This document shows, in pieces, positions 61,169-64,000 of a DNA stretch of 64,000 nucleotides. The DNA lies in contig CAMBSK010000001.1 in assembly GCA_945870575.1 (NCBI GenBank), forward strand, positions 1 to 64,000, given 5' to 3'. Both the position numbers and the translations under genes were made by a program. Position 1 is the first letter of the stretch. Every line of letters starts with the position of its first letter. The stretch comes from Bordetella parapertussis. GTDB taxonomy: Bacteria; Pseudomonadota; Gammaproteobacteria; Burkholderiales; Burkholderiaceae_C. The notes beneath the pieces were generated by a model. It had not been told where the DNA came from and searched no databases. It saw only the letters and a list, made by a program, of their open reading frames with translations.

Positions 61169-61945
61169 TCACAAGCCGCGTGCGCCGCTGGACAGAAAAC
61201 CACCGTCGACCGGCATGGCGATGCCTGTGATGTAAGACGCTTGCGCCGACGCCAGAAACTGCACCACGGCTGCTATTTCATCCACATTGCCGTAGCGCTC
61301 CATAGGAATGGCCTTGGCATATTCCTGGCGAAATTGCGCGCTATGCAGCTTTTGCGTGAGCGGCGTGTCGACCGGGCCGGGGCAAACTGCATTGGCAGTG
61401 ATGCCGTGTTCGGCAAGTTCAACGGCCATCTGGCGGGTCAAGGCAATGACCGCGCCTTTGGACGTGCCATAAGCAGTGCGCCCGCTGCCCACCGCGCGCA
61501 TACCGGCCACAGAGGCAATATTGATGATGCGCCCCCATTGGTGTTTCACCATCAACCGCGCCGCGTGCTGGCTGCAGAGCAGCGTACCGGTGACGTTGAT
61601 GTTCATGGTGCGTTGAAATTCTTCCAGCTTGAAATCCAAAAAAGCTGCCACCGTGGCCACACCGGCCGAGTTCACCAATATGTCGCAGCGGCCCGTGAGT
61701 TGTTCAATGTGTGCAAACCCGGACGCAATCGATGCAGGCTCACTGACATCCATGGTGACGGCGTCGGCCTGGTGACCAAGAGCCACCAGTGCTGCAACGG
61801 TGAGGTCAGCCGCCTGCCTGTCGCGGTCGGCGATGATGACCCGGTGACCCGATGCCGCCAGATGTAGCGCCGCTGCGCCGCCTATGCCCATGGCCCCGCC
61901 GGTGATCACGGCGACACGAACTGTGTTTGAACTATCGGATTTCAC
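61169..61945 (-). CDS. SDR-family dehydrogenase of the RLP cluster
   Basis: Short-chain dehydrogenase, 258 residues; TGGAMGIG (15-22), D39-like acidic residue for NAD (IIADRD), NSAG, YGTSK (catalytic Tyr/Lys) and VDGGFLS. Start GTG at 61945 is supported by AGGAGAC on the minus strand at 61951-61957, inside the end of the upstream fusion gene (14-base overlap). In an RLP pathway it would oxidise the sugar or sugar acid before phosphorylation (inference). The RLP gene begins 36 bases after its stop. Confidence 0.85.
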   Translation of the reverse strand: MKSDSSNTVRVAVITGGAMGIGGAAALHLAASGHRVIIADRDRQAADLTVAALVALGHQADAVTMDVSEPASIASGFAHIEQLTGRCDILVNSAGVATVAAFLDFKLEEFQRTMNINVTGTLLCSQHAARLMVKHQWGRIINIASVAGMRAVGSGRTAYGTSKGAVIALTRQMAVELAEHGITANAVCPGPVDTPLTQKLHSAQFRQEYAKAIPMERYGNVDEIAAVVQFLASAQASYITGIAMPVDGGFLSSGARGL

Positions 61946-63344
61946 TGCCTGTCTCCTGCTGAGTTTGAATTAAAAATGTCTGTACGGCTTGCAATGCAAT
62001 TTCATGGCCGTGTTCCTGTACAAAATGCCCTGCTTGCGGCAACACCACGGGCTCGGGGCAAGCTCGAATGCGTTGTTGCAAATCACGCATCAGCGTTTCG
62101 CCAAGCACGGGATCTTGTTTACCGATAAAAATCAGGCTGCGGCCTTGCCATTGTTCCATCCAAAAGACCGCAGCATCGCGCGAAATTGCTGCGCCGGGGC
62201 TGTCAACACAAGAGGGCACCATAGGGGGAAATGCTCGCAACGCAGCGCGATGACCAGCATCAGGAAACGGCGCGTTATAGGCAGCGCATTCGTCTGCGCT
62301 CATTTGCGGGTTGCCGCGTGCAAACAACTTGCCCACGTCGAACATGGGTTTGTCAGCGCACATTTGACGCCAGCCTAGAAATCCCTCGCTCAAGGGCTGC
62401 TCGCCGGTAGCCAGCATGGTGTTCATCAACAGCAGCGACTGGTAACGCCAGGGCTGCGCCATAGGCAGTGTCAATCCGAGTATGCCGCCCCAGTCTTGCA
62501 CCACAAGTTGAATATGCCTGAGATCCATGGCTTCAACGAATTCCAGCAACACTTGGCGATGCCATTCAAACGAATGTGTGCTGTCTTTTTTAGGCTTATC
62601 GCTTTTGCCGAAGCCAGGCATGTCAGGCGCGACCACGCGGTGACCGGCGGCCAGAAAAACGGGAATCATGTGCCTGTACAAATAACTCCAGGCGGGGTTG
62701 CCGTGCAAGCACAACCAAGTCACTTCCGCGGTTGCAGGCCCTTCGTCCAGGTAATGCATACGCAAGCCGTTCAATGCGGGCAAATCGCTGATGTAATTCG
62801 GCTGCCACGGGTACCCGGGCAACTGCTCGAACGCACTGTCGGGCGTACGCACCGCGTCATCGCGCAAGCGAGTGGCCGCGGCCTTGGTTTTTTGTATGAG
62901 TCGTTGTTGCTTGAAAAATGTTTGCAGAGGCAGTGAACACGCTTGTGAAAGCACATGACCGTGACTCAGGGTTTGGTGGTTGAGTTCGGGGTTTTCGAAG
63001 ACGTTGAGTACCGACCCCGCCGCGCCTGTTTTCGGTTCAGGCGCGCCCCACACAACTTTAGATAGTCGCGCATTCAAGATGGCCCCGGCGCACATGGTGC
63101 AAGGCTCAAGCGTGACGTACAAGGTGCAGTCGTCAAGCCGGTAGTTGCCGAGTTTGGCAGCAGCTTCACGCATAACCAGTATTTCCGCATGGGCGCTGGG
63201 GTCGTGCTGCCCAACAGGTGCGTTATGCGCGCGGGCAATCACCTGCCCTTCACGCACCAGCACGGCGCCGACAGGCACTTCTCCGGCCTCCAATGCCAGT
63301 TCGGCTTGCGCCAAGGCAAGTTGCATGAAATCTTCGTCATTCAT
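61932..63344 (-). CDS. tadA: Fusion: tRNA-adenosine deaminase TadA + haloalkane-dehalogenase-like hydrolase
   Basis: 470 residues from the ATG at 63344. Residues 1-155 are TadA, which deaminates A34 of tRNA-Arg to inosine: zinc ligands in HAE (52-54, with catalytic Glu) and PCTMC (81-85). After a short charged linker, residues about 165-465 form a complete alpha/beta hydrolase of the haloalkane dehalogenase subfamily I: HGNP (214-217), nucleophile D284 and halide-type W285 in VQDWGG, acid D411 in KQDPVLG, base H440 in AGHFVQEHG. No stop or frameshift separates the halves; a valine GTG codon at 165 sits exactly where free-standing relatives start, but lacks a good ribosome site. Substrate of the hydrolase half is unknown. 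Confidence 0.88.
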   Translation of the reverse strand: MNDEDFMQLALAQAELALEAGEVPVGAVLVREGQVIARAHNAPVGQHDPSAHAEILVMREAAAKLGNYRLDDCTLYVTLEPCTMCAGAILNARLSKVVWGAPEPKTGAAGSVLNVFENPELNHQTLSHGHVLSQACSLPLQTFFKQQRLIQKTKAAATRLRDDAVRTPDSAFEQLPGYPWQPNYISDLPALNGLRMHYLDEGPATAEVTWLCLHGNPAWSYLYRHMIPVFLAAGHRVVAPDMPGFGKSDKPKKDSTHSFEWHRQVLLEFVEAMDLRHIQLVVQDWGGILGLTLPMAQPWRYQSLLLMNTMLATGEQPLSEGFLGWRQMCADKPMFDVGKLFARGNPQMSADECAAYNAPFPDAGHRAALRAFPPMVPSCVDSPGAAISRDAAVFWMEQWQGRSLIFIGKQDPVLGETLMRDLQQRIRACPEPVVLPQAGHFVQEHGHEIALQAVQTFLIQTQQETGSEIR

Positions 63345-63376
63345 GCGCCGCAATGTAACCCATGCCGGCCTTGAAA

Positions 63377-64000
63377 TCAGTCGCGTTGGTAGCTGAGGAA
63401 ACGGCCGCGGTATGGCGTTCTGTCCTGTAGGGGCGTGAGTAAATCAGTTTGTGTGAGTGCAAACCCGTTGTTATGCATGGCTTTGTGAAATGCTGCGCGG
63501 TTGCCGCGGTTGGGATCAATGATCAACACTTGTGCATGTTCTGCTGCATGGCACTGAATAAACCCGGCGAGTTGCAGCGGGTGATCCCGCTCGTAAAGCA
63601 CGTCGCTGCCTATGATCAGATCGAACTCGCCTAAGAGCGGATTGGCGCGTTCCCAATGGCCGCTGACATAGGGCAAGGTGTGCATGTCATTAAGCAATAA
63701 ATTAGCGCTCAGAAAACGTTCTGTATAGGGATGGTAATCCGAGGCGGTGACATTGCCAAGTCGGCGGTGAATCACCAGACTGGCCAATCCCAGACCGCAA
63801 CCGATTTCCAAAATTCGCAGATCGGCAATCGGAAAAGTCTGCATCACATCGGCCATTTTCCGGGCCGATGGCCAGACCAGACCGAATAAAGGCCAAGTGG
63901 CGGAAGAAACGCCTAAAGCCAGGGCAATGCCTAGCGGATCGTGAAACTGTTGTTTGTCCAGTAACGAACGTATGTTCAGTGTGGCACCGCCGTCAATGGC
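63377..64000 (-). CDS. Class I SAM-dependent methyltransferase (5' part cut by window edge)
   Basis: The minus-strand frame is open from base 64000 to the TGA at 63377; 207 codons are visible and the start lies outside. Features: ATWPLFGLVWPSARKMAD helix, SAM loop ILEIGCGLGLASL, acidic ASDYHP, and DLIIGSDVLYERDHP after it. The pattern resembles METTL/lysine-methyltransferase (Methyltransf_16-like) proteins. Target unknown. It sits 32 bases upstream of the tadA fusion and could head its operon. Confidence 0.75.
   Translation of the reverse strand, partial: AIDGGATLNIRSLLDKQQFHDPLGIALALGVSSATWPLFGLVWPSARKMADVMQTFPIADLRILEIGCGLGLASLVIHRRLGNVTASDYHPYTERFLSANLLLNDMHTLPYVSGHWERANPLLGEFDLIIGSDVLYERDHPLQLAGFIQCHAAEHAQVLIIDPNRGNRAAFHKAMHNNGFALTQTDLLTPLQDRTPYRGRFLSYQRD

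Noticed and set aside
61932..62850. Hydrolase as a separate gene starting at the internal GTG
   Set aside because: No good ribosome site upstream and the frame from tadA is unbroken; kept as a caveat in the fusion entry.

Overview
The window reads as chromosome of a betaproteobacterium, most likely of the order Burkholderiales. The gene orders smc-zipA-ligA, map-glnD, dapC-dapD-dapE-prmB and (divergent ygfZ) mltG-tmk-holB-tatD are typical of that group, GC content is moderate (mid-50s by eye), and genes are tightly packed with many 4-base ATGA start/stop overlaps. I see no rRNA, tRNA, CRISPR array, insertion sequence or prophage. Family-level assignment is not possible from this window.

Layout. 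1-5951 (minus): a lysine/diaminopimelate operon dapC-dapD-dapE continuing into prmB and an ABC-F ATPase cut by the left edge. 5950-13940 (plus): an orphan Hpt phosphotransfer protein whose start shares the tetramer CATG with dapC, then smc, zipA, ligA and a ROK sugar kinase. 13947-17381 (minus): map and glnD. 17501-21934 (plus): purL and a small unknown gene ending in a bidirectional terminator. 22003-25565 (minus): selO-msrB-yciB-bolA and a periplasmic parvulin.

25636-43875 is a large catabolic block: acyl-CoA synthetase, a complete Liv-type ABC importer (binding protein, two permeases, two ATPases), a bifunctional enoyl-CoA hydratase/3-hydroxyacyl-CoA dehydrogenase, a thiolase, a large acyl-CoA dehydrogenase, a flavin monooxygenase, three SDR dehydrogenases, a zinc-independent MDR reductase and a GST-like protein. 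Together these can import an organic acid or ketone, activate it to a CoA thioester and shorten it by beta-oxidation; the substrate is unknown. A perfect TetR-like inverted repeat sits just downstream of a -10-like box in front of the hydratase/dehydrogenase gene.

43879-55106: tex, a patatin-like lipase, a hotdog thioesterase-GNAT fusion, an iron alcohol dehydrogenase, ygfZ, the mltG-tmk-holB-tatD cell-wall/DNA block, and an ankyrin-repeat secreted protein. 55103-58449 (minus): a one-haem DUF3365-type protein, an aldehyde dehydrogenase, a 328-base structured intergenic region, and LD-carboxypeptidase.

The most unusual part is 58483-63344 (minus): a tadA gene fused in frame to a complete haloalkane-dehalogenase-like hydrolase, overlapping an SDR, followed by a RuBisCO-like protein and a four-carbon-acid-sugar (DUF1537) kinase, closed by a terminator-like hairpin. 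SDR + DUF1537 kinase + RuBisCO-like protein matches the logic of known branched sugar-acid (D-apionate-type) pathways: oxidise, phosphorylate, then decarboxylate or cleave. The window ends in a partial SAM methyltransferase.
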